Shown piece after piece: positions 26,007 through 34,891 of a stretch of DNA of 64,000 bases (the stretch's first letter is position 1; every line of letters begins with the position of its first letter). Source of the DNA: Propioniciclava sp. MC1595 (GTDB taxonomy: Bacteria; Actinomycetota; Actinomycetes; Propionibacteriales; Propionibacteriaceae); the NCBI RefSeq assembly GCF_017569205.1, contig NZ_CP071870.1, positions 1,426,001-1,490,000 on the forward strand, in the 5' to 3' direction. Made by a program: the position numbers and the translations under genes. Below the pieces are notes generated by a model. That model searched no databases. It had not been told where the DNA came from and worked only from the letters and a program-made list of their open reading frames with translations.

Positions 26007-26287
26007 CGGAACTCTTTGGCGAAGAAGGCCGCCGCTTTTCCCAGGAACTCCCGCTCGGCCTTCAACTCGCGGACCTCTTTACGCAACCGTGCCAGTTCAG
26101 CACGCTCCGGTTCGCTGATCTCCGGTAACTCATCCGGGTGGTCCCGCCGATACGCATTCACCCAATTCCTGAGTGTTTCCGAGCCGATACCATGATCACG
26201 CGCGACCTCGGCAACAGTCCGCGACGACTCAATCACCGCACGAACCGCCTCCGCCTTGAATTCCGGGCTGAACTTCTTCCGGGTCAT
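26003..26287 (-). CDS. IS3 element A orfA
   Basis: 94 residues, MTRKKFSPEFKAEAVRAVIE, HTH at TVAEVARDHGIGSETLRNWV, and a leucine-zipper-like end ELARLRKEVRELKAEREFLG KAAAFFAKEF. Pairs with orfB by a 4-base overlap. Confidence 0.93.
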   Translation of the reverse strand: MTRKKFSPEFKAEAVRAVIESSRTVAEVARDHGIGSETLRNWVNAYRRDHPDELPEISEPERAELARLRKEVRELKAEREFLGKAAAFFAKEFR

Positions 26288-26411
26288 TCGATCCCTTCCA
26301 TTTCTCCCACGGATTCTACCGGTGGGGGCTCTTGGTCCGGAAACAATCCCTCACCTCAATCCCCAGGTGCGTGAGCGGGCCGTGCGGCTCGTGCTGGAGC
26401 ACCGGTCTGAG

Positions 26412-28049
26412 CCCTGATCCACCGGTGTCGTGGCGGGTGTGGGCGTGGCATGGGGCGAGGTGACCGTTCTGAGCAGGGAGGATGGTGATTGCTGAAGTCG
26501 CCGTCCACCGCGTCGAAGGGTCACCTCGTAAGTGAAAGCCTCTCATACGATCCGTCCCGTGTTCGATGACCCGAACCTGGTGTCTGCTGCCGGTCTGGTG
26601 CCGGCGTTGCGGTTGGCTGAGTCTGCTGGCCTGTATGACCTGCTGGAGGAACGGTTGAGCGTGCCGTCGGCGAACGCGACCGTGAAGGCGGCCAGCGTGG
26701 TGGGCGGGATGCTCGCCGGCGCGGACAGTATCGATGACCTCGACGTGTTGCGGCACGGGGGCATGGAACGGGTGTTCACCGGGGTGCGGGCGCCGTCGAC
26801 GTTGGGCACGTTCCTGCGCTCGTTCACGCACGGCCACGTGCAGCAGCTCGACGCCGTCGGCGCAGGTCTGCTAGCCGGCCTTGCCGGCAGGGTGCCCGGC
26901 GTCCTGGCAGGCGCCGACATCGAACAGGGGCTGGCGTTCCTCGATGTCGACGACACCATCCGGGAGGTCCACGGGTACCGCAAGCAGGGCGCCGGCTACG
27001 GGTACACGAGGGTGCGGGGATTGAACATCCAAATTGCTGCCCTGTCGACCCCGTTGGCAGGCCCGGTGATCGCCCGCGCCCGGCTCCGCAAGGGCAACAC
27101 CGGCTCCGCGCGGGGCGCCGGCAGGATGGTGGCCCAAGCCGTCACCACCGCCCGTGCTGCTGGCGTGCGGGGTCGGATCCTGTGCCGGGCGGACTCGGCG
27201 TACTACGGGTGGGCGTTCGTGGGGGCCGCGCTGCGAGCGAACGCGTGGTTCTCGGTCACCGCCCGGATGACCAAGACCGTCACCCGAGCAATCGCCGGCC
27301 TGGCCGAGGACGCCTGGCAGACCATCAAGTACCCCCACGCCGTCTGGGAGGAAGCCGAACAACGCTGGATCTCGGATGCGGAGGTTGCCGAAGTCGAGTT
27401 CGTGGCGTTCACCGGCCGACGCCAGCACCAGCACGTGCCCTGCCGGCTGGTCGTGCGCCGGGTCAAACGGATCCAGCCGCTCGCCTCCGATGGCAGTGAG
27501 CAGGGGGAACTGTTCGCCGCCTACCGGCACCACGCGTTCATCACCAATTCCTCTTTCACTACGGTCGAGGCCGATCAGCTCCACCGCGACCATGCGATCG
27601 TGGAACAGGTCATCGCCGAACTCAAGGACGGCCCCCTGGCCCACCTGCCGTCGGGGAAGTACGCCGCCAACGCCGCCTGGGTGAGCCTGGCGGTGATCGG
27701 GTTCAACATCGCCCGAGCCGCCGCGGTCGCCGCCGGCCTGGCCAAGGCCCGATGGGCCACCCTGCGCCGTCAGATCATCCAGGTCCCGGCACGGATCGCC
27801 GCCACCGGTCGACGACTCGTCCTGCACCTACCCACACACTGGCCCTGGGCCCACGCCTGGAGAGCGCTCCACGCCCGCGCGACCAGCCCACCCCAGCCGG
27901 TCACTCCCTGACCACCCAGCCCCAGCAGGCGCAACCAAGGACCCCCAGTGGAGAAGCCGGACAGACCGGCAGGACCACCACGCCCACACCCGAAATGCCG
28001 TCAACAACGACGCGAACCATCCCCAAGAATCACAATCGGTGGATCAGGG
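26412..28049. mobile_element. IS1380-family element nested in IS3 element B
   Basis: 1638 bp; ends CCCTGATCCACCGGTGT and, inward from the right, CCCTGATCCACCGATTGTG; 5-bp target duplication CTGAG. Restoring the target re-joins the host orfA frame exactly. Confidence 0.92.
26532..27911 (+). CDS. IS1380-family transposase
   Basis: 459 residues, DDE transposase of the IS1380/IS4 group. Catalytic Asp in LAFLDVDDTIREVHGYRKQG, Asp in ILCRADSAYYGWAFVGAA, and Glu in the C-terminal IVEQVIAELKDGPLAHLPSG region (Y/H-x-x-R-x-x-x-E-x-x-x-x-x-x-K pattern, here DHAIVEQVIAELK). Intact with normal length. Confidence 0.93.
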   Translation: MKASHTIRPVFDDPNLVSAAGLVPALRLAESAGLYDLLEERLSVPSANATVKAASVVGGMLAGADSIDDLDVLRHGGMERVFTGVRAPSTLGTFLRSFTHGHVQQLDAVGAGLLAGLAGRVPGVLAGADIEQGLAFLDVDDTIREVHGYRKQGAGYGYTRVRGLNIQIAALSTPLAGPVIARARLRKGNTGSARGAGRMVAQAVTTARAAGVRGRILCRADSAYYGWAFVGAALRANAWFSVTARMTKTVTRAIAGLAEDAWQTIKYPHAVWEEAEQRWISDAEVAEVEFVAFTGRRQHQHVPCRLVVRRVKRIQPLASDGSEQGELFAAYRHHAFITNSSFTTVEADQLHRDHAIVEQVIAELKDGPLAHLPSGKYAANAAWVSLAVIGFNIARAAAVAAGLAKARWATLRRQIIQVPARIAATGRRLVLHLPTHWPWAHAWRALHARATSPPQPVTP

Positions 28050-28296
28050 CTGAGTATCCGTCGAACGCGAAGGCGATCGCGGCCGTTGCCCGTCAGGAAG
28101 GCGTGGGTGCGGAGTCGCTGCGCCGGTGGGTAGTCCAGGCCGAGATCGACGCCGGCGACAGGGGCGGGCAGACCAGCGAAGAACACGCGGAAATCCGCCG
28201 CCTCAAGGCGGAGAACAAGCGGCTGCGTGAGGACGTCGCGATCCTGAGAGCGGCGACGACTTTCTTCGCGGGGGAACTCGACCCCCGCAACCGCTG

Positions 28297-29274
28297 ATGA
28301 TGGAATTCATCGACCAGATGCGAGCTGAGGGTCACGCAGTCGAGTCGATCGTCCGCGTCCTGCGAGAGCAGGGCGTGAAGATCGCTGCGCGCACCTATCG
28401 GGCCTGGCGTCGGCCTCGCATCTCGGCCCGGACGGTCACCGATGCTCAGGTGGTCGACGCGGTGCGTGAGGCCGCGTGGACGACCGTGGTGATGCCCGAC
28501 GGGACGACACGGCGGAAGATGACGCCGGAGGGTCTGTATGGGCGGCGGAAGATGACCGCCCTGATTCGCCGCACCGCACTCCCGGACGCGTCCTGGGGCG
28601 CCGTAGACCGCGCCATGCGGGCGCTCGGGCTGTCGGGCATCACGAGGGCGAAGGGCATCCGCACGACGATCCCCGCCAAGGACGGGGTCCGTGCCGGTGA
28701 CCTGCTGAACCGGGACTTCACCGCCCCGCGGCCCGATCACACCTGGGTCACGGACTTCACCTATGTGCGCACCTGGGCAGGCTGGGTGTATGTCGCGTTC
28801 ATCCTCGACGTGTTCTCGCAACGCATCGTGGCCTGGCATGCGCAGACCAGCAAGCACGTCGACTTGGTGATGATCCCGCTGCGGATGGCGCTGTGGGAAC
28901 GCGATCGTCAAGGCCACCGTGTCGGCCCGGATCAGCTCATTCATCACAGCGATGCGGGCTCCCAGTACACATCGATTGTGCTCACCGATCACCTCGCCCT
29001 GGAGCAGATCGCCCCGTCGATCGGGACGGTCGGGGACGCGTATGACAACGCCTTGATGGAGACGATCAACGGGCTCTACAAGGCCGAGTGCGTGCGCACC
29101 ACGATCTTCCACGACGGCCCGTACAAGACGATCGCCGACGTCGAATTCGCGACCGCCGGATGGGTCGACTGGTACAACCACCGCAGGCTCCACGGTAGCC
29201 TCGGAATGGTCAGCCCCGACGAGTTCGAGGCTGCCTACTACGAGACCTCACACCAGAGTTCTCTCCCCGCATAG
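28297..29274 (+). CDS. IS3 element B orfB transposase
   Basis: 325 residues; its ATG shares a base with the orfA stop (TGATG). Catalytic Asp in HTWVTDFTYVRTWAGWVYVA, Asp in LIHHSDAGSQYTSIVL and Glu in YDNALMETINGLYKAECVR; tail RRLHGSLGMVSPDEFEAAYY. Intact, but its orfA is destroyed. Confidence 0.93.
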   Translation: MMEFIDQMRAEGHAVESIVRVLREQGVKIAARTYRAWRRPRISARTVTDAQVVDAVREAAWTTVVMPDGTTRRKMTPEGLYGRRKMTALIRRTALPDASWGAVDRAMRALGLSGITRAKGIRTTIPAKDGVRAGDLLNRDFTAPRPDHTWVTDFTYVRTWAGWVYVAFILDVFSQRIVAWHAQTSKHVDLVMIPLRMALWERDRQGHRVGPDQLIHHSDAGSQYTSIVLTDHLALEQIAPSIGTVGDAYDNALMETINGLYKAECVRTTIFHDGPYKTIADVEFATAGWVDWYNHRRLHGSLGMVSPDEFEAAYYETSHQSSLPA

Positions 29275-29301
29275 AAGCGGCAGAGAACCTGAGGCGGTTC
29301 A

Positions 29302-30411
29302 GGATCTTCGCGGTCGCCCGATGCTGCGGGTCGGTGATCGTGCGTTCCCTGCCCCAGAACCGTTCATGGTTGGCGACCAGCTGGCCGTCACAGGAGACGG
29401 CCACCCGGCCCGGGGTGGCCAGCACGTCGACGAACCGGCCGATACAGCGCGGGTCCACCGAGTAGTCGTTGCTGGCGATCCGCACGTTCCCGACCCAGCC
29501 GGACCCGGTGCGGGATGCCGACCAGTGGCTGGATCGGTGGCAGCCCGACCATCGCGGCCAGGTCGGCAGCGAACAGGTCGGTCGGGCGGGCCTGGATGAC
29601 CCGCATCCGTCGCACGTTCGCGGTCTCGGCCAGCCAGTGGTCGAGCTGGGTGTTGAAGTCGGCCGGCGAGGCGAACCTGCGGCCGGGCAGGAACGAGGTC
29701 TCGAAGTACTGGTTACGGCGCTCGACCATGCCCTTGAACTCCGGATCCACCGCCGGGGCGAAGGTGAGGGAGACACCCAGCGTGCCCGCGAACGACGCCG
29801 CCTCGATCGTGGGCCGGCCGGTCCCCCCGATCGCAGTCTCCCGGTCCCACACCAGCTGCTTGGGCGCCTTGCCCCAGCCAGCGATCAGCTTCCACATCCC
29901 AGCCAGGATGTCCCCAGCCTTCCGCGAGGGGATCATCACCCCTGAGGTCATCTTGGAGTAGCCCAGTGTCATCGCCAGCACCGGCAGGATCTGTTCCTGG
30001 CCGAACCCCAGCGGGATCGGCACCTCCGGGAACCACAGATCACATTGGGCGATATCGCCCGCGGCGTACTCGGTCCGGTCCGACGGATCCAGGCCCACAT
30101 ACTGAGGACGGACCAGGGTCAGCCACTTCTTCAACGGCGACAGCGAGTACGGCCAGTTGATCCGCGAGGCGATCTCCGGCGCCGTCATCCGCGGCGCCTT
30201 CAACAACAGGGCCCGGATCGTCTTCTCGTACGGATCGACGACCGACCCCTTCGATGGCCGCTGGTACCTGGGCGGGCTGTCCGACGCCAACGCGGCCCGA
30301 ACCGTGTTCCTCGCCACCCCCCAACCGTCGAGCGATCTCCTTGATCGCCACACCCTCCGACCGATGCAACCGGCGGATCTCCGCCCAATCCTCCACAGTG
30401 ATCACCCCCAA
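29302..30411 (-). pseudogene. IS21 istA transposase, frameshifted and 3'-truncated
   Basis: Opens at ATG 30411 (MGVITVEDWAEIRRLHRSEG VAIKEIARRLG), shifts frame near 30315 to continue VARNTVRAALASDSPPRYQR, then the rve core QCDLWFPEVPIPLGFGQ with YVGLDPS upstream and LVWDRETAIGG, VDPEFKGMVERRNQYFETSF. A second shift near 29480 leads to NDYSVDPRCIGRFVDVLATP and HRATAKILNRLR, where IS3 element B cuts it. Two shifts plus truncation make it non-functional. Confidence 0.88.
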
Positions 30412-30593
30412 AGCCTCGGGCAGGGGGTCAAGATTCCCAGCCCCGCAAGGGGTCAGTTTTCAGGAAGCGTCAGCAGCCATGGACTGCTTCACCGGGTTCA
30501 ACCGCCACAGATGAGGAACCCCCGCGGCCACCACCGTCCTGGAAGCAGAGTGATCCAATGGTCTCCGGCGGAAACCGCAGGGACGCGGCCGCT

Positions 30594-31508
30594 TCATGTA
30601 GCGGCAGCGTGATCCGCGCGTCGGTCGTCGGTGATGTCCCACAGAATGGCAAGGACCTCATCGGCAGCCGGGTTGCCCGGGATCCAGACGACGTCGAGCG
30701 GGACGAAGCCGGGTGGGTTCAGGCTCAGCGCCGTAAGGTGCCCACCCGTTTCTTGGGCGGCGAAGTCGCGGGGCGCAAGGGCGAAGGCGCGAGCGTCGTC
30801 GAGGAAGAATGACCATGATCCCGAGATTCGCGTCGTTCCGGTGAGGAGGAGTGGATCGAGGCCCCGAGCTCGGCAGATCTCGATGATCGCGTCGTGGTAG
30901 GCGGGGCTTCGTTCGCGGGGCCACATGAGGAGTGGAACTTGGGTGAGTCCGCCAAGATCCAGCGGGGTGCCTGCCTTGGGAGCAAGCGATCTGCTGATGA
31001 CTACTTGGAGCTCGTCCTCGCCCAGGCGTCGCTTGGTCGCTCGTCTCGGTCGTGTGAGGTGGTGACCAACACCGATGTCGGCTCGACCACTGTCGACGGC
31101 GGCGACAACCTCCCCGGTCTCAACTTCAATCGCGACGAGGGTGATCCCCAGGTCGCGATCATCGAACTTGCGAAGCGTTTCGGGCAGGAGTCGGTTGACG
31201 ATGCTCGGGGAAGCAGCGATACGGACTTCGCGACGTGCGTGGCGTTTGACCACCTCGGCTGAAGCCTCGAACTCGGTGACTTGAGTGATGACAGCGCGTG
31301 CGTGACCTTGCAGCGATCTCCCAGCGGGGGTAAGCGTGGTGCCGCCGGACGAGCGGTTCAACAGCTGGATGCCCAACCCCCTCTCCAGGGCCTTGATCTC
31401 CTTGCTGATCGTCGGCTGGGAAACCGAGAGCGCCTCCGCAGCCCGGGTGAAGTGCAAAGTGTCGCTCAGGGCCACGAAGACTTGAAGCTGAGCAAGTGTG
31501 ACCTTCAT
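30594..31508 (-). CDS. LysR-family regulator of the nucleoside operon
   Basis: 304 residues from ATG 31508 (MKVTLAQLQVFVALSDTLHF). Winged HTH at about residues 17-36 (FTRAAEALSVSQPTISKEIK), then a periplasmic-binding-like effector domain (REVRIAASPSIVNRLLPETL to the C-terminus). It is divergent from psuG with a 108-bp intergenic region holding a perfect TTGGCAA/TTGCCAA palindrome, the expected operator. The effector is likely pseudouridine, a nucleoside or a ribose phosphate; this is inferred from context. Confidence 0.9.
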   Translation of the reverse strand: MKVTLAQLQVFVALSDTLHFTRAAEALSVSQPTISKEIKALERGLGIQLLNRSSGGTTLTPAGRSLQGHARAVITQVTEFEASAEVVKRHARREVRIAASPSIVNRLLPETLRKFDDRDLGITLVAIEVETGEVVAAVDSGRADIGVGHHLTRPRRATKRRLGEDELQVVISRSLAPKAGTPLDLGGLTQVPLLMWPRERSPAYHDAIIEICRARGLDPLLLTGTTRISGSWSFFLDDARAFALAPRDFAAQETGGHLTALSLNPPGFVPLDVVWIPGNPAADEVLAILWDITDDRRADHAAAT

Positions 31509-31545
31509 AGACAAAGGCTATCAACCTATTCCGAAACGATGCTGT

Positions 31546-31564
31546 TTGGCAATGATGTTGCCAA
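31546..31564. promoter_or_regulatory. LysR operator palindrome upstream of psuG
   Basis: TTGGCAA, five bases (tgatg), TTGCCAA: a perfect 7-bp inverted repeat containing the T-N11-A signature of LysR-type regulators. It lies 37 bp from the lysR start and 52 bp from the psuG ATG, so one site could control both directions. Confidence 0.75.
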
Positions 31565-31616
31565 CCTACCTTGATGGCTCGGACTACCGAACTCCCATCC
31601 ATTGAAAGGAAGTCCC

Positions 31617-32531
31617 ATGAGCAACGATGCTCTCCGCGTCGCCGACCAGGTCAAGGACGCTCTCGCCAACGGCACGCCCGTGGTGGCACTTGAGTCCACC
31701 ATCTTCACCCACGGACTCCCGCGCCCCCGCAACGTCGAAGTTGCGCTGCGCGGGGAGGAACAGGTCCGCGAAGCCGGCGGTGTCCCTGCCACGATCGGTG
31801 TGGTCCACGGTCAGCCGGTCGTGGGCCTGAGCCCTCAGGAGATCGAAGAGCTTGCCTACGACGACGGCGTGACCAAGGCCTCGGTTCGTGACCTCGCTTA
31901 CACGGCAGTCACCAAGAAGAACGCCGGCACGACGATCGCCTCCACGGCACTGCTGGCCAAGGCCGCCGGCATCGACGTGTTTGCCACCGGTGGTCTCGGT
32001 GGGGTGCACCACGGTGCCGCCGAGTCGTTCGACGAGTCCGCTGACATCTACTCGTTGGCCGACACCCCCATCGTGCTGGTCAGTTCGGGGGCGAAGGCCA
32101 TCCTGGACATCAGTGCCACGCTGGAGCGATTCGAGTCGCTCAGCATCCCCGTCGTAGGTTATGGCACGGATCGTTACCCCGGCTTCTACGTCGTCGACTC
32201 CGGCCACGACCTGACCGCACGTGTCGACTCGCCCGACCAAGTTGCGACGATGGTGGCCGCCCAGAAGCAGTTGGGGATCAACAGCGCCGTGCTCGTCGCC
32301 AACCCGATCCGGGCCGAGGAACAGCTCGACCCCGAGGAACTCGACGCAGTGCTCGCCCGCGCGTGGGCCGCAGCCGAGGAGCAGGGCGTCCACGGCCAGG
32401 CCTCGACCCCGTTCCTGCTGGACTACATCCGCCAGGCGACCGATGGCCGCAGCCTCGACGCCAACGTCGCGCTCTACTACAACAACATCCGCGTCGCGCT
32501 GGACATCGCGACCGCCCTCGTGAGGCGGTGA
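31617..32531 (+). CDS. psuG: Pseudouridine-5'-phosphate glycosidase
   Basis: 304 residues from ATG 31617, behind GAAAGGA; the start at 31602 lacks a ribosome site. PsuG cleaves the C-C glycosidic bond of pseudouridine 5'-phosphate to uracil and ribose 5-phosphate. Family signatures are VVALESTIFTHGLPRPRNVE at the N-terminus, GGVPATIGVVHGQPVVGLS, the catalytic-Lys region KKNAGTTIASTALLAKAAGI, FATGGLGGVHHGA and LVSSGAKAILDISATLE, ending TPFLLDYI...LDANVALYYNN with metal-binding Asp. Length matches the family. First gene of a tight operon whose next gene is the kinase that makes its substrate. Confidence 0.95.
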   Translation: MSNDALRVADQVKDALANGTPVVALESTIFTHGLPRPRNVEVALRGEEQVREAGGVPATIGVVHGQPVVGLSPQEIEELAYDDGVTKASVRDLAYTAVTKKNAGTTIASTALLAKAAGIDVFATGGLGGVHHGAAESFDESADIYSLADTPIVLVSSGAKAILDISATLERFESLSIPVVGYGTDRYPGFYVVDSGHDLTARVDSPDQVATMVAAQKQLGINSAVLVANPIRAEEQLDPEELDAVLARAWAAAEEQGVHGQASTPFLLDYIRQATDGRSLDANVALYYNNIRVALDIATALVRR

Positions 32532-32537
32532 AGTCTC

Positions 32538-33458
32538 ATGCTCGGCGTTGTAGGCGACGTCGTTCAGGACGTCGTTGTGTGGCAGATGGAGGAAGTGCGC
32601 TACGCCACCGATACCAAGTCTGAAGTCATGATGCAGCGGGGCGGCTCGGCGGCCAATGTGGCCGCCTTCGCCGCACCGCGGTATCCCACGCGGTTCATCG
32701 GGTGCGTTGGTGACGACCTAGGTGGAGTTGTCCTCACCACAGAACTCGAGCAGCGAGGTGTGGATGTCCGGATGCAGGTCCGCGACACGACCGGGATGAT
32801 CGTCGTCCTTATTGACCAACACGGCGAACGACTGATGTTCCCCAGCCGCGGTGCGAGCGCACGACTCGAGGCGGTGGACCCCGCTTGGCTGGACGACCTT
32901 GAGATCCTGCACATCACGGCCTACTCCTTCGAGGGTGGCAGCACCGCCCAGAGCGTGAAGGAAGCAGTGCGTGAGGTGAAGCGTCGCGGCGGCAAGGTGT
33001 CCATGGATGTCTCCTCGACCGGCATGATCGACCACTTCGGGATCCCGGCCTTCTTGGACCTCATGGTCGAGTGCCACCCGGACTTCATCTCGGCCAACCG
33101 TGACGAAAGCCTCTACCTGGGACTTGCCGATGGGGAAACCCCCGGCCCCAACCTTGTGAGGTTCGCTGACGCGGTCTTGCTGGCTCGTCAAGGCAAGCAC
33201 TCGACCAACATCTTCCAACACGGCAAACACCTGGCCAGCGTCCCCGTGAAGCCGGTGGACGACGTGCGGGACATGACAGGTGCCGGTGACGCATTCAACG
33301 CAGGCTTCTTGTCGTCCTACCTCTCCAACGAAGGAGACCTCGTCGCGAGCTGCTTGGCCGGGCATGCCCTGTCAGCGCGTGTGCTCGCCTGCCCGGGGGC
33401 CAATGAGCCCCCCTTCGAACCGCAGGGTGTCGACACCCAGAAGGAGGCGCTGGCATGA
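32538..33458 (+). CDS. psuK: PfkB-family sugar kinase, probable pseudouridine kinase
   Basis: 306 residues. PfkB fold with the substrate motif MQRGGSAANVAAFAA at about 32-46 and the C-terminal ATP/anion-hole motif DMTGAGDAFNAGFLSSYLSN with catalytic Asp. It begins 6 bp after psuG. Adjacency to psuG makes phosphorylation of pseudouridine the best assignment; by sequence alone it could be another nucleoside or sugar kinase. Its stop overlaps the transporter start as ATGA, so the genes are translationally coupled. Confidence 0.85.
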   Translation: MLGVVGDVVQDVVVWQMEEVRYATDTKSEVMMQRGGSAANVAAFAAPRYPTRFIGCVGDDLGGVVLTTELEQRGVDVRMQVRDTTGMIVVLIDQHGERLMFPSRGASARLEAVDPAWLDDLEILHITAYSFEGGSTAQSVKEAVREVKRRGGKVSMDVSSTGMIDHFGIPAFLDLMVECHPDFISANRDESLYLGLADGETPGPNLVRFADAVLLARQGKHSTNIFQHGKHLASVPVKPVDDVRDMTGAGDAFNAGFLSSYLSNEGDLVASCLAGHALSARVLACPGANEPPFEPQGVDTQKEALA

Positions 33459-34891
33459 CGACACAAGCCAACGTCGAACAGAACAAGCTGCCAACCTCGG
33501 CAGTCCTCCCCATCGTCCTGGCGCTGTTGGTGGCGATCTTCGCCTTCCAGCTCAACGCCTCGATGCTGTCACCGGCCCTGGCCACGATGGAACGAGAGCT
33601 CAACGCCACGACGGCCGAGATCGGCCTCACCCAAACCGCATTCTTCACCGCGGCGGCGCTGTTCTCGCTCTTCCTTCCGCGTTGGGGTGACCTGATCGGC
33701 CGTCGCAAGGTCCTGATCGGGATGTTGGCCATCACCGCGATCGGGTGTGCCATCTCCGCGATGGCCCCCTCGGTCACCGTCCTGTTCATCGGCCGGGTCA
33801 TTCAGGGTGTTGCCGGCCCGATCGTGCCGATGAGCTTGATCATGCTGCGCGTCGAGGTTCCCAACGAGCGCCAATACGCCCTCCTGATGGCGGTCTTGAC
33901 CTCCATCAACGGCGGTATCGCTGGCGTCGACGCCCTTGCCGGCGGATGGCTTGCTGCCAACTATGGGTTCCGGTCGATCTTCTGGGTCATGGCTGTGGTC
34001 TGCGCCATCGCAGTGTTCTCGGTGCTGTTCTTCATCCGGGAGTCCACCGCTGAGGAGACCCACCCGATGGACTGGAAGGGCGTCATCCCCTTGGTGGTGG
34101 CGCTCGGCAGCACGCTCGTGGCCCTCAATGAGGCTGGCAAGCTCGGTGCCGCCAACTGGCTCCTCGTCGGTGCACTCCTGGTCGTGGGTGCCATCGGGTT
34201 CGTCGTCTTCTGGAACGTCGAGAAGCGCGTGGCCCACCCGCTGGTGTCGACCACCTACATGAAGCAACGCCGCACGTGGGCACTGCTGCTCACCACGACG
34301 TTGACGATGACCGGTGTGTTCGCCGTCATGAACGGGTTGATCCCCAACCTGGCCCAGGACTCAACGGTGGGTGCCGGACTGTCGGCAGACACCGTCTCGT
34401 GGGTGACCCTCACCCCGTACGCCTTCGCCGGGCTCCTGATGGGGCCAGTCGCAGGCAAGTTGGCAGGACGCCTCGGCTACAACCGAGTCCTCCAGATCGG
34501 CCTGATCGGTACCGCGATCGGCCTGGGCATCACCATGCTCGCGGCCAACTTCCCCCACCAACTGCTGTTCCTGTTCATTTCCATCTTCGTCGGCATCACC
34601 TACGCAGGAATGAGCAACATCATGCTGAACGGACTCGGCATCGTCCTGAGCCCCAAGGACAACCCCGGCTATCTCCCTGGCATGAACTCGGGGGCGTTCA
34701 ACCTCGGTGCCGGCCTCAGCTTCGCGGTGCTGTTCGCCGCATCAACCCTGTTCACCGACGTGGCCGGTGCACGCGCCGGCTACATGGGTGGCATCGCAAC
34801 CGGCGCGGTCATCCTCGTACTGGCCTTCCTGTCCTCACTCCTCATCCCCAAGCCCGCAGAGCTCGACGCCAAGGAGGCGAACCAACCATGA
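33455..34891 (+). CDS. MFS transporter, probable nucleoside/pseudouridine importer
   Basis: 478 residues with about 14 hydrophobic segments, DHA2-like layout. The MFS signature is present between helices 2 and 3 (LPRWGDLIGRRKVLIGMLAI), and a helix-4/5 motif is IGRVIQGVAGPIVPMSLIML. Acts in the cytoplasmic membrane. Transport of pseudouridine or nucleosides is inferred only from its place between psuK and nucleoside hydrolase, with ATGA overlaps on both sides. DHA2 proteins are usually exporters, so efflux or a different substrate remains possible. Confidence 0.85.
   Translation: MTTQANVEQNKLPTSAVLPIVLALLVAIFAFQLNASMLSPALATMERELNATTAEIGLTQTAFFTAAALFSLFLPRWGDLIGRRKVLIGMLAITAIGCAISAMAPSVTVLFIGRVIQGVAGPIVPMSLIMLRVEVPNERQYALLMAVLTSINGGIAGVDALAGGWLAANYGFRSIFWVMAVVCAIAVFSVLFFIRESTAEETHPMDWKGVIPLVVALGSTLVALNEAGKLGAANWLLVGALLVVGAIGFVVFWNVEKRVAHPLVSTTYMKQRRTWALLLTTTLTMTGVFAVMNGLIPNLAQDSTVGAGLSADTVSWVTLTPYAFAGLLMGPVAGKLAGRLGYNRVLQIGLIGTAIGLGITMLAANFPHQLLFLFISIFVGITYAGMSNIMLNGLGIVLSPKDNPGYLPGMNSGAFNLGAGLSFAVLFAASTLFTDVAGARAGYMGGIATGAVILVLAFLSSLLIPKPAELDAKEANQP

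Larger units (their letters stand above)
25078..26358. mobile_element. IS3-family element A (nested copy)
   Basis: 1281 bp, ends TGGGCTGCGGGATGGAATCC and, inward from the right, TGAGGTGAGGGATTGTTTCC, both followed by GGACC; 3-bp target duplication ATC. A second copy, truncated, starts at 39744. Confidence 0.88.
25059..28297 (+). pseudogene. IS3 element B orfA, split by an IS3 and an IS1380 element
   Basis: Three exon-like pieces, 25059-25077, 26362-26411 and 28055-28297, add to 312 nt. Joined, they read MPKMIDPQVRERAVRLVLEH, RSEYPSNAKAIAAVARQEGV, then the rest of a 103-residue OrfA with HTH (GVGAESLRRWVVQAEID) and a coiled-coil end (EIRRLKAENKRLREDVAIL). Target duplications are ATC (25075-25077, 26359-26361) and CTGAG (26407-26411, 28050-28054). 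Confidence 0.9.
25007..29301. mobile_element. IS3-family element (B) carrying two other IS inside its orfA
   Basis: The ends are excellent inverted repeats: TGAACCGCCTCAGGTT at the left and the same 16 bases read inward from the right, followed by TGCCGCTTC on both sides after three variable bases. Inside lie orfA (25059-28297, twice interrupted) and orfB (28297-29274). Without the nested elements and their duplicated target bases the unit is about 1.37 kb, normal for IS3. Its left and right outer flanks share no target duplication. Confidence 0.88.
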
